Below are positions 34,270 to 45,261 of a DNA stretch of 64,000 nt, piece by piece (positions within the stretch are counted from its first letter, which is position 1; each line of letters starts with the position of its first letter). This stretch comes from Ctenosaura bakeri (taxonomy: Eukaryota; Chordata; Lepidosauria; Squamata; Iguanidae), in the NCBI GenBank assembly GCA_948474755.1, contig CAOLHI010001295.1, positions 310,001 through 374,000 of the forward strand, written 5' to 3'. The notes beneath the pieces were generated by a model. The model had not been told where the DNA came from, did no database searches, and was given only the letters and a program-made list of their open reading frames with translations. The position numbers and the translations under genes were made by a program.

Positions 34270-35339
34270 CATTCCACTTCTATCTTCTGCTTCAGGAGAG
34301 GTAAATATCACCCTTTCCACCCAAAATATCTCTCAATCCAACCTTTCTCATCTTTCGCTTCAATAGCCTTGTATGGTTTGTGAGACTGCTTGATCTTGTG
34401 TGTGTCTATTAATGTCCAATAAAATACCCTTTTAACTTTTAACTAGCGTCCTCTCTCCAGTTAGCACTGGTATACACAGGTGAAAAGATCCTACCATTAC
34501 CCTCCTCTCACAGGTCCCCGTTGAGCTAGTAATCCCTCAAATTATAAGGAGATGTTAGCTCTGCTGGTGAACCTCTACATCCCCTGCCTTTTAGGGTAAC
34601 AACACTGAAAATTCAATGAAGAAGTGGGTTGATATTAATGAAAGCTCATGCTAAAATAAACAAGCTAGTCTCAAAGATGCTACTTGATTCCTCTCCCCTT
34701 TTAGATTTTACATTTTATTCTGAGGGATATAGGATTTGGGGCAAGTGATGAATCTGTCAGGATGCTTTGATCCCATTATATGTGAGCACCAGCATATGTT
34801 ATAGTGGAGATGCAATAGAATCAATAGGACAGGGTCAATAGGACAGGGCTAATATGTGTCCATTGCTAATTGTTACCTGCAACAATGTATCCAGTTGCAA
34901 CATTTAAAGTATTACTAAGCGCCACGTGGGTGGTTGCTGTGTGTGTTCAATGTCACCTTGCAGCAGACATAAGGAATGGGAGATCAAAGGAGGTAAGCCA
35001 ATGGAAAAACAAGAAGGTGTTATGGTAATGCTCAGATGGGAACTAGGTCTCGCTTCTATGATGAAAGGTATGCAAGTATTGAGACCCTGGGATAATGCTG
35101 GCATTGCTGGTGTAATTTGACACACAAGTCTTTTGACCAATCTTTGATGTGTGTGCCAAAATTTGCATGGAAAGTATAAAACTTGTAACCACCTCTGATG
35201 CTGTAGTCTTAACAACATTGTGGTGATGTTGCTGTGCTGCTTATTTTTCTGAAATAAAAGCTTCTGTTTTGAAACTCTGAGGGAAGTCTTTCAGAGCAAG
35301 TTAGCTGAGACACAAGAGCTGGACGTCCAGCTCTCGGAA
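34270..35339. other. End of tail A, non-coding
   Basis: Homologous to 56,920-58,002 in unit B. It contains a repeat-like phrase at 34,618-34,695 (GAAGAAGTGGG...GAAAGCTCATGC...AAATAAAC), which recurs at 57,312-57,390 and resembles the 3' end of an old dispersed repeat. No gene seen. Confidence 0.55.
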
Positions 35340-35420
35340 ATGCTTTGATGGTGCATTCCTGCATGGCAGGATGTTGAACTGGTAGCCCTTGTGGTCTCTT
35401 CCAGCTCTACCGTTCTATGA
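35340..35420 (+). mobile_element. CR1 3' end remnant
   Basis: An 80-bp remnant of a CR1 3' terminus (TGCATGGCAGGATGTTG ... TTCCAGCTCTACCGTTCTATGA). The paralogous copy is at 58,003-58,066. It marks the right edge of the duplicated unit. Confidence 0.7.
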
Positions 35421-36261
35421 CAGAATCATTTATGCTTCACACCATTCTAATGCTGTTTTGCACAATAAAAAAACTGTATTGCAGAATTAAAACCATTTAC
35501 CTGAAAATATTTTCCAAATTCTACTGAGAATTTACACACATGTATATGCATGTTTCAATTCATCATTCCAGACTCAGGCGGCTAAAATTAAACTAAATAC
35601 TTAACTAAATGGTCAAGGCTTGGATGCAAAGTAGAGGGCAGATCTACCTCCTCTGTCTACACTTCACCCTTAGTAGTAATTCAGTTTTAAAAATTCCCCT
35701 TGACATTGAAGGAATTATCTTTTGAGATTATTCATGACGAAATATTTTTATTTCTTCCCCACCCTGAAAAATCAGTGAATTTAGAGCACACAAAATCACA
35801 CAAACTCTTTCAAGTGGGAGAAAATATATTGTCTTTAGAGAACAGGCCTCCAAATAGGCAGGCAAAAAGATTACTATAGAATTATGGTATACTTGGATGA
35901 TTTTATCAGCAGGAGGATAATTACTCATTGGCAGGTAAAGAGACTTGATTGTGTAGAGATGCCTTTCTAAAGCAGTTCCTTTACTGATGTGAAAATATGC
36001 TCACGGGTTCTAATTCTGATCTTTGCTTTTTATCTGTTTTGATTCTCTCAATATCATTTCTGAGGTAGTTTAGGATGAGAGTTGTTCCCGCTTCAAGCTG
36101 ATCAAGCGGACACCTTAAACATGCAGAAGTCAAGACAACAGATTGCTACAATAATTCTGTTTAGCAGTTTTTGTGTTTATTCAGTCCTCTGCACGAATCC
36201 CATGTGTGGAGCCTGAGAAGTTACTTTTCATAAGAATGACTGGAATAACATTCTGAAGCTA
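35421..36261. other. Non-coding, left edge of unit B
   Basis: Positions 35,421-36,000 have no match elsewhere in the window that I can see. Positions 36,001-36,261 match 58,075-58,345 and 390-595. No gene. Confidence 0.5.
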
Positions 36262-36601
36262 CAGCTGTTGAGGGTTTGCGGTGGGTGGGAGTGAAACATT
36301 GCTGCCCACCTCTTGTGGATCATGGATGCAGGATGCTGGTTCCCAGGCTGGGAATAGGAGTTCTGGGGCAGCAGGAGTGCAAGGGGATCCGTAAATGCCG
36401 TGAAAGGAGGTGCACACATTATTTGCACTCCTGGTGGGGCGGGCAGTCATTGGGCATTCCATCGGATGGTACCGGCCTGGATCTGGACCCATGTCCACCC
36501 TGTCACATCTGTATCCAAAAAATTTGTGGCCTTTGTTTTCCCAAGACATTGGTGTCTGTGTGGTTCTTTGGGAGCAGCTATTTCATCCCTGAGCACACAA
36601 T
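36262..36601. other. Unidentified 340-bp insertion unique to unit B
   Basis: Units A (about 605) and C (about 58,355) read continuously from GAAGCCATCC to GCCTCACC. In unit B the equivalent point is interrupted between about 36,262 and 36,601 by moderately GC-rich sequence. No TIRs, poly-A or clear TSD are found, and overlapping ORFs have no recognised domain. It is probably an unclassified transposon fragment. Confidence 0.55.
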
Positions 36602-37029
36602 TGAAGCCTCATCCTAGCCCCGCTCACCTAGGGACAGTTTCAATACCTTTTCATTACACTTGTTGGTCTTAAGAATAATATACCAAGTGCTGCCCAAGTG
36701 TACATAAGTGATACCACAACTCTGTGCCAGACAACGAACTAAGGAAGACACCATGCTGTTACCCCAAAAGACAGGGGACCTTGAGGTGCTCCAGCACTGT
36801 CAGCATCTCCTTAGAAAGATTGGGAATTAGAGCTCAAAGAAGCCCTGCGAGAGGGGGGTATCCATGGGACCTTTTCATCTGTATACACTGGTGTACTGAC
36901 TGTGGAGCACCAGTTGAGAGTCAAAAAGAATGTTTTATTGGGGAAATTCACAAACACAATAAATCAAGCAGTCTCACAAATTATACAAGGCTAGCAGAGG
37001 AAAAGGAGGAAAAGGTTGAATAGTGAAGA

Positions 37030-37480
37030 TATTTTTTAAAAATTTTAATTATTTGTTTATTCATATTCAATATAATTTATTTAGAATAAAGGAGAAAAAC
37101 AAAACAAAGCAGTTGCAGAAACACACACAAACCATAATGCTACAATAAACATGAACGATAAAACTAAACTAAGCTACAAAACAATACAATATTAAAGAAG
37201 GAAAAGACAGAAAGTAATGTGACTAACAAATATTAAACTACTCTACAACTAAGTGCACATAACTAAAAATTGGTTCCTACCCCTGTTACCAACAGCAAAT
37301 AATAATACAACAGTAACAAACTAACCATTAGATCCTAAAATAACATTAAAGTGAATTCATGTTGCCTACTATTTTCATAGTAGCTCTAAACTTAGCAAAT
37401 TAGTTAATAATTAAATTCTAAATAAATTATTAATATCAATTCTAACAGGTATTGTTGCCCGTATTGTTGTTATTGCTGCT
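37030..37480 (-). mobile_element. AT-rich insertion in unit B, possible L1 3'-UTR fragment (antisense)
   Basis: Between sequences shared with unit A lies about 450 bp of A-rich DNA. Read on the minus strand it ends ...AATATGAATAAACAAATAATTAAAATTTTT, resembling the AATAAATATATTTTTAATTT end of the L1 at 34,230. No coding residue supports it, so the call is tentative. Confidence 0.35.
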
Positions 37481-39178
37481 GTTGTTCTAGATTTCCCAGA
37501 CTATCCTTATCAGCTCTGTCATTTACTAAGCTTTTTTTGGACCAGAGATAGATGTATCCCAGACTAGCTGATGTCACTTCCTCCTCCAACCTCTTTACAC
37601 TCTTTCTCCGCCCTCTGAGAGGTTCCCTGCATTTCTAGCTAAGCTAGAATTAGATTCCTCTGTTCTCTCAATATCACTGATAGTTAGTAGTTCCAGTTAA
37701 ACCGAAGAGGCAAATCCACACTGGATTTTAGTCCAAACTTTAAAGGAGCTATCCAAAGTGCCAAACCTACTTGGATAAATACAGTTCAGTATTCTGGATA
37801 GTTCCTTTAAGGTAGGAACCAAAACTGGGAGCCAACTCTCTACCCCCATGGCATCAGAGTCACCAGCTGGCACTGCTCACTTTACTTCCATTCATAAAAT
37901 TTGCTTTCAAATCTTCAGCCAAGTCACTAACTGTTCTATTATTTCAAAAGGCTAAATACTCAACATGCAGCTTGCACTGCAAACCTTTGTCTCATGTCAA
38001 GAGGGCGTTTGGACACATGTGAGTCCAGATCTCCCCAAGCTAGATCCAAGACACTAATCAGTATAAAACACTATCACTCCAAAACAGAAATGTCTGGGAA
38101 TGTTTCTGCAAATTACTGACAGCTTTCTTTTGGCACCATTTGAAGTTTGCTTCATTGTTTTTCCAGTCTGAAGAGTGGCATTGTTAACTTTTCCCTCTTT
38201 CTCTCCCCCCCCGATACATTAGCAATATTCAGAAAGTATTACATCACCTTTGCTCTGGTCTCTTAACTCATTAAAGCCACCCCCAGCCACTACTTCACCC
38301 CAAGGATCAAAAGGCTTTTGGGACTGCTTTCCACTCAGATGTGCAATGTGTAGTTTTCTCTTGCTAGTTCAGTCTGAGCTCTAGTTCCCTGGGGACCCCA
38401 TGGCTCTTTGACAGGCAACTTCCTGGCAACTTTCAGTGGTACCTTGGAGAACAATAATTCTGTCCTTCCTGTCCCCCTGGAAAATGCCCATAAAAACAAA
38501 TAGTCTACGACCTACTCTGTAGGTTCTTTGGTGTTTCTTATACTGTGAGAGGATGCCTGCAGATGCTATGGAACACAATGCTGACACTGAAAGAGATGCA
38601 GACTAAGGGCTGAATCGGACCTGCCAACAAGGTTAGGAGCTGAATTTCGCATCTGAATCTAACTGCTATCTAACTATCCCTAAACATCTGACATTTCAAT
38701 ATGCCTTTTCTCACCTTTTGCCTGCTCTGGGCTGTTCCTTATTTCCCTCTCCCTACTGTGGTTTATCCCCTCTTTAAACATTTCTCTACCTATAATGCTA
38801 CATTATTCCTTTTTGCCTCTCTACCTATAATGCTGTGTTATACCTTTTTACCTCTGATTTTTTTCCTATGTGCACAACCTAGATGTTTGATTCAGTCATT
38901 TTAGCTGTGAATCTGAGGCTACAACTGCCTTGCCCAGCAATCCTTTACACATCTATTCAGAAGTAAGCCCCACTGAGTTCCATAGGGCTTATTCAAAAAT
39001 GCATACTTGGAACTCACTTGGAATTGAATGAAGATGATGGGCTTAGGAACAAGGGCAACACAGGCCCACTTATTTTTCTGATCAGGGGGATCATTTTCTC
39101 TTGCCCCATCTTCCTTATTTGTTGTACACCCCTTAATGCTCAGCATTAACCTCCAAATAAGAATTCTGCCCCCAAATG
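37481..39178. other. Non-coding head of unit B
   Basis: Homologous to about 3,000-5,185 in unit A and 58,610-60,300 in unit C. It carries the empty site of the unit A TIR element near 37,775. No gene supported. Confidence 0.6.
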
Positions 39179-39183
39179 GATTT

Positions 39184-39533
39184 TGTTGTAAATAAAAAGG
39201 AAATTTAGAAGACAAAATAGAGTGAGAGAAATAGTATTTTATATATTCTAGTTAAAAGATAAAAATACCATATAGGTTCTCAATGTACAAAAGGTTAAAA
39301 GAGAACATGAGCAAGTTTGGCAAGTTAAACTACAAATACAAAATGCAATATGACAATGAAACAGGATATGCAGCAAGAGCAAATCAGGAAGTAAATGTCC
39401 ACTAAAACAATGCTACTCTTATAGAGCCTTTACACCTGCTTCCAATAACAGCAGCAGGTGAAGGTCCTCTACAACACCAATAGACCAATTAACCCCATAA
39501 TGACTAAAGTTGTAAGTCTTGTCAGTTCCAACA
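39184..39533 (-). mobile_element. Solo LTR, 350 bp, with 5-bp TSD
   Basis: The termini are TGTTG...CAACA (5'-TG..CA-3' with perfect 5-bp inverted ends), flanked by an exact GATTT duplication at 39,179-39,183 and 39,534-39,538. Units A (about 5,190) and C lack it. A minus-strand orientation is suggested by a TATA-like CTATAAGAG (at about 39,417-39,425 in + coordinates) and by TTTATTTAC near the other end. A 5-bp TSD with TG/CA ends fits Ty1/copia, Ty3/gypsy or some ERV-type elements. The internal region was presumably lost by LTR-LTR recombination. It is not obviously the same LTR as the copia element at 42,104. Confidence 0.8.
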
Positions 39534-39538
39534 GATTT

Positions 39539-41496
39539 TTCCTTCAGTCTCCAAATCTCTGGTATTATAGTAGCTTAGGACTTCAGCTGAGCATTTAAGA
39601 AATTCATTTTAAGCACCCAACAAAAAGGGACAGGTAGAGTTACCAAGGGAATGAGAGCATAGTGAGTGTAAGAGTCAGTGTCACAGCTAGAAAACAGAAG
39701 ATTGAAGGAAAACTCCATTTGAGAGCTGGCCAGAATTCATATTTGGGGGCCAGTGCTCTCATTTTGCTTTCTCACCACTGCCTTCCTGTTTTGCCTCTCT
39801 CCTTCTGCTTACCTTTGCATGCTTCTTGAATTTTTGTGTATCTCCTACTCTTTTTTCTTCTTCCCAGGAATTGTCTCTCCACCCTCTAACCATTCTCTTT
39901 CTGCTATGCAGACCTACCTTTTTGTAGATTTTGTACTATAGAGATCCATCCAGCTTTTGCAGTAAAGTTGGTTCATTGGTAACTACTGGTCCAGACTCAC
40001 ATATTGAAGTTCTCTGCTCCCTGAAACAAAGATTGTGGACACCTGGCTGAACAAAGGGCAGAGCCGTTGTATCACAGAGGCACTGAAGGGGCCCTTCTTC
40101 CAGTGCAACATAACAGATCAGGAGGACGAAAAGGTATCCCCACCAAGACACAGGTGAGCTTGTGGGATGAACCATCTCAAGAAGGAAAGAGCAATATATG
40201 ATTAAATTAACTAAAGTGAAAAAAGGAGAAGACATAAAATATTTAATATACAGGGGTCCCCTCTTCAGTCTGAGGAGGAAAAATCTTCTCTTAATACTGA
40301 GGTGCAGAATTTGTTCTTTCCTGAAGTTTCTAGTCCTCACAATTTGAATACTGTTCATTAGTATTTGAACTCTGTGCAAAACAGCTTGGGAGTACATTTG
40401 GTGCAGACAAACATCAGGAGAGATCAGTGTTAATGTCTGCTGGTTCTCCATTCCAAGCTGCTGAAGCGTCCTCCAGGTGCTTTTCCTTAACCTCATGTTC
40501 TGTCTGAGAGTCATCATCCCAAAATGTACTACTCAATGTGCTCAATATACAAAATACACTCAAAAATACAGGTACTGGCAACAGATGTGTATCATTTAAT
40601 TGATGTTTCTTGTTTTGTTTTCAGTCCTTTCATAACCCTTCCAAGACTGAATTAGCTTTTTTTGAAAAACATATCATTGCCATTTTACCATTTTGAATAA
40701 TTTGCTGTCGTAAGCAGTGAGACTGCTTGGAAAGGATATGTGGGTAACTTTTTGAGAGCAGATGCCAAAGCCCAAAAATGTAACTTTTCCAGCCTCAGAC
40801 TTTCTGCTTCCTATTTCTTTAGGCCGAAAGAATCAGTCCACTTATGTCATGAATGCTTACATTTCTTGCAAGTATACAGATGAGCTTTGATAGAAATTCT
40901 GTGAGAAAATGATTGCCTAGATGTGTACTGTTGGCGCTCAGTGCAAAACTGCTCTGCTAACCTGTTTATTTCAGAAAAGATAATCTTCACATATCTCATT
41001 CTCATGCTTAAATGATTTTTCACTTTGTAAGCTCCTTTCCACCCTGCCCTTCCACAGCCAATAGTCCCTTTTTCTACTACCGCTTACATACTGAACATGC
41101 TATCGGTCATGCAGGTCACTGCATATGCTCCATCCTTGCCAAGCTGGTGCATGTGTATGTGTTGACATCAGGCAGAAGTATAGCTACAGAGAGGACAAAA
41201 TAAGGGCATTGCTTCCAAGTAAGAATTCTCTATCAACCAACAAATTTTATTTAAGTCTTAAATTTCTACCACTGCAGAGAGTGATACGTTGGGAACATTC
41301 CATTCCTCAAACTCTTATATTTGCTGTGTTTACATTCCCTTGGTATCTTTGCCTGCCCCACAATGATTAAGTTACCACAATGCTAGAACTTGGGGAACTG
41401 AAGGAAAGTATCATTTTGGGAAGCAGAATTTTATTGAGAGGCAATACTCTCATTTCCCCCCACTCCTCAAACTACACTTCGATATCAGGTTTTAGA
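39539..41496. other. Non-coding head of unit B, continued
   Basis: Homologous to 5,190-8,930 of unit A with gaps; for example the A region 6,600-8,000 is mostly missing. No gene supported. ORF 39,936-40,517 (minus) is a chance frame: its counterpart in C (60,101-60,631) shares sequence, but unit A does not keep the frame. Confidence 0.55.
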
Positions 41497-41694
41497 CCAT
41501 TTCCGCACTACAGTGTTAAAGTGCTGCTATTCCACTATCAACCTCCTATGGAATTCTGGGGTTTGTCGTTTAGGGAAGGGCACTTCGAATTCTCAGTCAC
41601 AGAGCTCTTTGGTCTCAGTAAACTACAAACCCCAGAATTCCACAGGGCATTGAAAGTGGAATAGCAGCACTTTAACACTGTAGTGCGGAAGTGT
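41497..41694. mobile_element. Palindromic (foldback) MITE
   Basis: An inverted repeat of about 198 bp. The left arm begins CATTTCCGCACTACAGTG and the right arm is its near-exact complement ending CTGTAGTGCGGAAGTG. Arms of about 70 bp include GGAATTCTGGGGTTTG and its complement around a short loop. It is absent at the equivalent site in unit A (about 8,935). It resembles the hAT-like foldback MITEs that are abundant in lizards. No coding capacity. Confidence 0.85.
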
Positions 41695-42103
41695 AAGCGT
41701 TTTCTTCTACTGCACAAGAAGCAAGAGGGATGGTGCTATGCTGCATGTGCTGTAGAAAGTGATAGCCTCCTTGAAACATTGACTCAGGATGCACTGGCAG
41801 TTTCCCTGAGGTGTGATGGCATTCTAGACAGGCCAGTATTCACAGAATGGTCAAAGTCATTATAAAATCCTTTGATGATAAACAGGGCTGTATTCCCTAA
41901 TTTTCGTACCATGTGTTATTGTCAACTGATCATATTGAAAACTGAAACTATCTGGGATCTTTTGCACAAAAAACATGTTCAGCTCCATCCAGAATACTGA
42001 TATGATCCTAGCACTGTTCAGGCATGCATAAATTGTAGCCTAAATCTAATGTCATGATAACAGCCATCCATTAGCAGGACATGGCTTTCTTTCCTTCCCT
42101 AAA
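41695..42103. other. Non-coding, right edge of head B
   Basis: Homologous to about 8,950-9,120 and possibly 9,531-9,580 of unit A. The copia insertion follows. No gene. Confidence 0.5.
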
Positions 42104-42228
42104 TGTTAGAAGTGCAGCAACACTTAGCACTGAAGAACCCAGAATGCCTTACAGTGAGACAGCAGTAACAGAGGTAGTTAATTAGCTAGGTGAACTGAAG
42201 TGTCCTCCCTCATATCTCATATGTTCCG
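42104..42228 (+). repeat. Copia 5' LTR, truncated
   Basis: Positions 42,104 to about 42,228 match 45,023-45,140 (AGAACCCAGAATGCCTT, AGTTAATTAGCTAGG, CCTCCCTCATATCTC) with scattered differences and a small indel. Homology stops at CATATCTC, so the distal part of the LTR and the primer-binding site are lost. Confidence 0.8.
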
Positions 42229-42327
42229 AATTTGGGATCTAAACTCATCTCTGTCAAATGTTTGACACAGAAGGGAAATTATATTTAAGGAACAGTATTG
42301 TGATGTGAACCACTCTGACAAATAGTC

Positions 42328-45015
42328 ATGCATACTAATGCTAAAGTAGATGGAATTTATGTCCCTGATTGCAAAAGTGAATATGCAAAGACTGCTATAC
42401 AGTGCAAAAATGAAAAATGCCTCAGATTATGGCGCAGAACGATGGGCCATAGAGATTTTAATGCAATCGATGAACTTTTGAAAGCAGACTTGACTAAAGA
42501 TTTAAATGTGAAGAATTCTTGTTGTGAATCAATATGCATTTGCTGTGTAAAAGCAAAGGGGACCAGACCTCCACTCCCAAAGGAGAGTAAGACAGAGTTG
42601 ATTCATATGTCTGTGGTCCAATAAAAACACAAACTATAGGAGGGAGTGGATACTTTCTGACTTTTATTGATGACTACAGTAGATATACAGTTACTTATTT
42701 GGTTCAGAGAAAGAGTGAAGTGCTAGAAAAGCTGAAGGATTATGTGGCAGCAATGAGTAATAAATTCAATACAAAGTCCAAAATCCTGAGAACTGATAAT
42801 GGATCTGAGTTTACTAGAAATTTAACACAGATCTTTTTAAAGGAACAAAGCATTGAACATGAAACAATTGTTCCTTACTGACCCCAGCAGAATGGAATTG
42901 CAGAATGCAAAAACTGTTCTTTAATTGAGATGCCAAGGGGTATGCTTGTGAATGCTGGATTGCCAGTGAAATTTTGGGGAGAGGCAACTTCTACAGTGAC
43001 TTATTTGCAAAATAAACTTCCAACTAAAGCCAAAAAGGCCATGCCTTCTGAGTTGTGGCATGGACAAAAACCAAGTGTCAAATAATTGAGAGTGTTTGGG
43101 TCCAAAGTCTATGCATATATCCCAAAGGAGAGGACAACCAATAAAACAGAAGTGGTTATATTTGTAAGATATGAGCCTGGATGAAAGGGCTACAGAATCC
43201 TACACCCATACAATGAGAAGATTGTGGTAGCCAGAGCAGTGTACTTCGTTGAAAATGAGGGACCAGGCATGGAACCTGCACTGGATGGCCAAATCTCTTC
43301 TCCAGTTCCAGATGAATGAGAAAAAGAACCCAGTGTCACATTGAGTCTTACCAATAAGACAATCAAGACACCAGAATCACAAAAGAAAAGTATGAGGCAC
43401 AATGTGAGGCACCTAACTCACAAGAAGGGGAAGCAAAGGTGCAACTCAGATGCTTAGAGAAACCCAATAAAGGGATGCCATCCAGACGTCTTTCCTACCT
43501 TGCAAAATTGGAAGAAGTACCAGAGCCATCCTCATGGAGTGAATAAAATGCCAGCAAGCAAAAGAGACAAATTGATAAAAGCTGCAAAAGAAGAAATTGA
43601 GTTTCTACATAACAACAAAACCTGGATACTAACAGAGCCCCCACAAGGGAAGAATATTGTGGGTTGTAAGTGGGTTTTTGAGCTCAAACATGATAGTACT
43701 GTCAAGGGTTTGGAGAAGATTATGACCAGATTTTTGCATCAGTGGGGAAACACACTGCAATAAAAGTCTTTTTAAGCATTGCACCAGCAACAAAGATGCA
43801 TGTTGAACATCTAGACATTAAAACTGCTTTTCTAGCAGAGGACATTTACATGGAGCAACCTCCAGGCTTTGGAGTCCAGGAGAAACACCTTGTATGCAAA
43901 CTTCAAGAGAGCATTTACGGATTAAAACAAGCTGCCAGAGCATGGAATGAAAAACCAAATGGGATGCTCCTTGAGAAGGGGTTTACCCAAGGAAAAGTTG
44001 ATAGATGTTTGTACTCAAGATAGAAGGACAATAAATTGACATTTATTTTGACCAATGTTGATAACCTCATCGTTTGTTGTGAGAAAAGAGAAGACAGTAA
44101 TGAAAAAATAAAACATTTGAGCAAGGAAGTAGAAGTGAAACAACTAGGAGACATCACATATTACTTTGGAATTCAAGTTGAAAGAGAGGAAGATGAAACC
44201 AAAACAAACCAAAACCTTAACCAAAAACAAAATTTAGTAGAACTGCTAAAGCATCTTGGACTAACTGAGGCAAACCCAGTTAGCACTCCTATGGACACCA
44301 ATTATTGGAAGCACACTATGGAAAGTGAAGCATTGCCAAACAGCAGCCAGTACAGAGAAGTCATTGGGAAGTTTCTGTACATTAGCAAAGTGTCAAGACC
44401 AGATATATCAGCAGCTGTTGGGATTTTGTGCAGAAGATCTAACTCTCCTACTAAACATGACTAAAATGCAATAAAGAAACTAGCCAGATATCTGAAGGGA
44501 ACTGCTCACCTGAAACTTCGATTGCAAGCAACCACAACCCCAAACTGACAGGATATGTAGATGCAGATTCAGCCAACGATGTCATTGACTGGAAAGCTAC
44601 AAGTGGATACCTCTTCTTCTATGGAGATGCAATGATTGACTGGACTGGACTACACAGAAGCGGAAGACAGTTGCGAGTTCCTCTACTAAAGCTAAATATA
44701 TCTCAGCCTCAGAAGCATGCAAACAGCCAAAGTGGCTGCACATATTACTACAAGATTTCAAGACCAACAGAGATATATAAAGACAAAGAAGGATGTATAA
44801 AGATCTCTCAAACAGAGAATATCAGTCCACAGCTGAAACATGTTGAGACAAGATATCACTTCGTAAAGGATGCACATAAACAAGAGCTTATCAAGCTGGA
44901 ATATTGCCCAACAGAAGACATGATTGCAGATGTCCTTACCAAGCCATTGCCCAGAGACCGTTGTGAAGCTCTGCAAGAGAAGATGAACCTTGTGAACTTG
45001 TGCACATGTCGTTGA
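42328..45015 (+). pseudogene. Copia pol (integrase, reverse transcriptase, RNase H), broken
   Basis: Frames in order: GAG-pre-integrase with MGHRDFNAI (42,448-42,474); the integrase core with FIDDYSRY (about 42,662) and RTDNGSEF (about 42,792), then a stop where the core continues (42,880) before QQNGIAE; the RT start WILTEPPQGK...GCKWVFELK (43,625-43,690); HLDIKTAFL and LQESIYGLKQAARAW (43,808-43,945); the catalytic region, which reads NVDNLIV instead of YVDD (about 44,054-44,075); and an RNase H region ending in ADVLTKPLPRDR (44,928-44,965). At least six stops or frameshifts and the lost catalytic Asp/Tyr make it dead. Copia pol is rarely seen in amniotes outside reptiles. Confidence 0.88.
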
Positions 45016-45022
45016 GAAGGAG

Positions 45023-45250
45023 TGTTAAAAGTGTAGCAACACTTAACACTGAAGAACCCAGAATGCCTTGCAGTGGGACAGCAGTAGTTAATTAGCTAGG
45101 GTGACCTGAAGTATCTTCCCTCATATCTCTACCTATCCTGATTCCCCTATGATGTAAACAGATACTCTTGGAGATGTCTCTCTGTTTCTTTTCAAGACCC
45201 TTCCTCTCTCTTCTCGGTACTCCCTGAAAATGCATCTAGACTAGATAGTA
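45023..45250 (+). repeat. Copia 3' LTR
   Basis: It starts TGTTAAAAGTG right after the polypurine tract. The first 120 bp align with the 5' LTR. The remainder (to about 45,250, CTAGACTAGATAGTACCCAG) has no partner in the truncated 5' LTR, so the end is an estimate. Tuftelin-like sequence begins within about 20 bases. Confidence 0.7.
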
Positions 45251-45261
45251 CCCAGTAACTT

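Larger units (their letters stand above)
390..35420. repeat. Segmental duplication unit A (contains OR1)
   Basis: This is the first of three tandem paralogous units. Its left homology starts near 390 and matches about 36,070 and 58,140, beginning with a shared GTGAGAGATGTTCC-like motif. The head continues to about 9,120, matching 37,500-41,990 and 58,535-61,041. The tail lies at 20,140-23,075 and 34,259-35,420. Unit-specific insertions (CR1s, L1s, SINEs, TIR elements) lengthen it to about 35 kb. The right limit is a short CR1 3' remnant at 35,340-35,420, which has a counterpart at 58,003-58,066. Homology was seen by eye at many anchors; exact breakpoints need a dot plot. Confidence 0.75.
42104..45250 (+). 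mobile_element. Ty1/copia LTR retrotransposon, gag-deleted, degenerate
   Basis: Directly repeated LTR sequence begins TGTTAGAAGTGCAGC at 42,104 and TGTTAAAAGTGTAGC at 45,023. A purine-rich GAGAAGGAG polypurine tract sits immediately before the 3' copy. Between them pol domains run integrase then RT then RNase H, the copia order. Gag, the zinc knuckle and protease are missing: the first pol sequence (GAG-pre-integrase) starts within about 200 bp of the 5' LTR. The 5' LTR aligns to the 3' LTR only for about 120 bp. No matching 5-bp TSD was found because the 3' end is unclear where the tuftelin pseudogene begins. Confidence 0.88.

Noticed and set aside
39936..40517. 193-codon minus ORF with a related frame at 60,101-60,631
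   Set aside because: The similarity is explained by segmental duplication of non-coding DNA. Unit A does not keep the frame and no domain is present.
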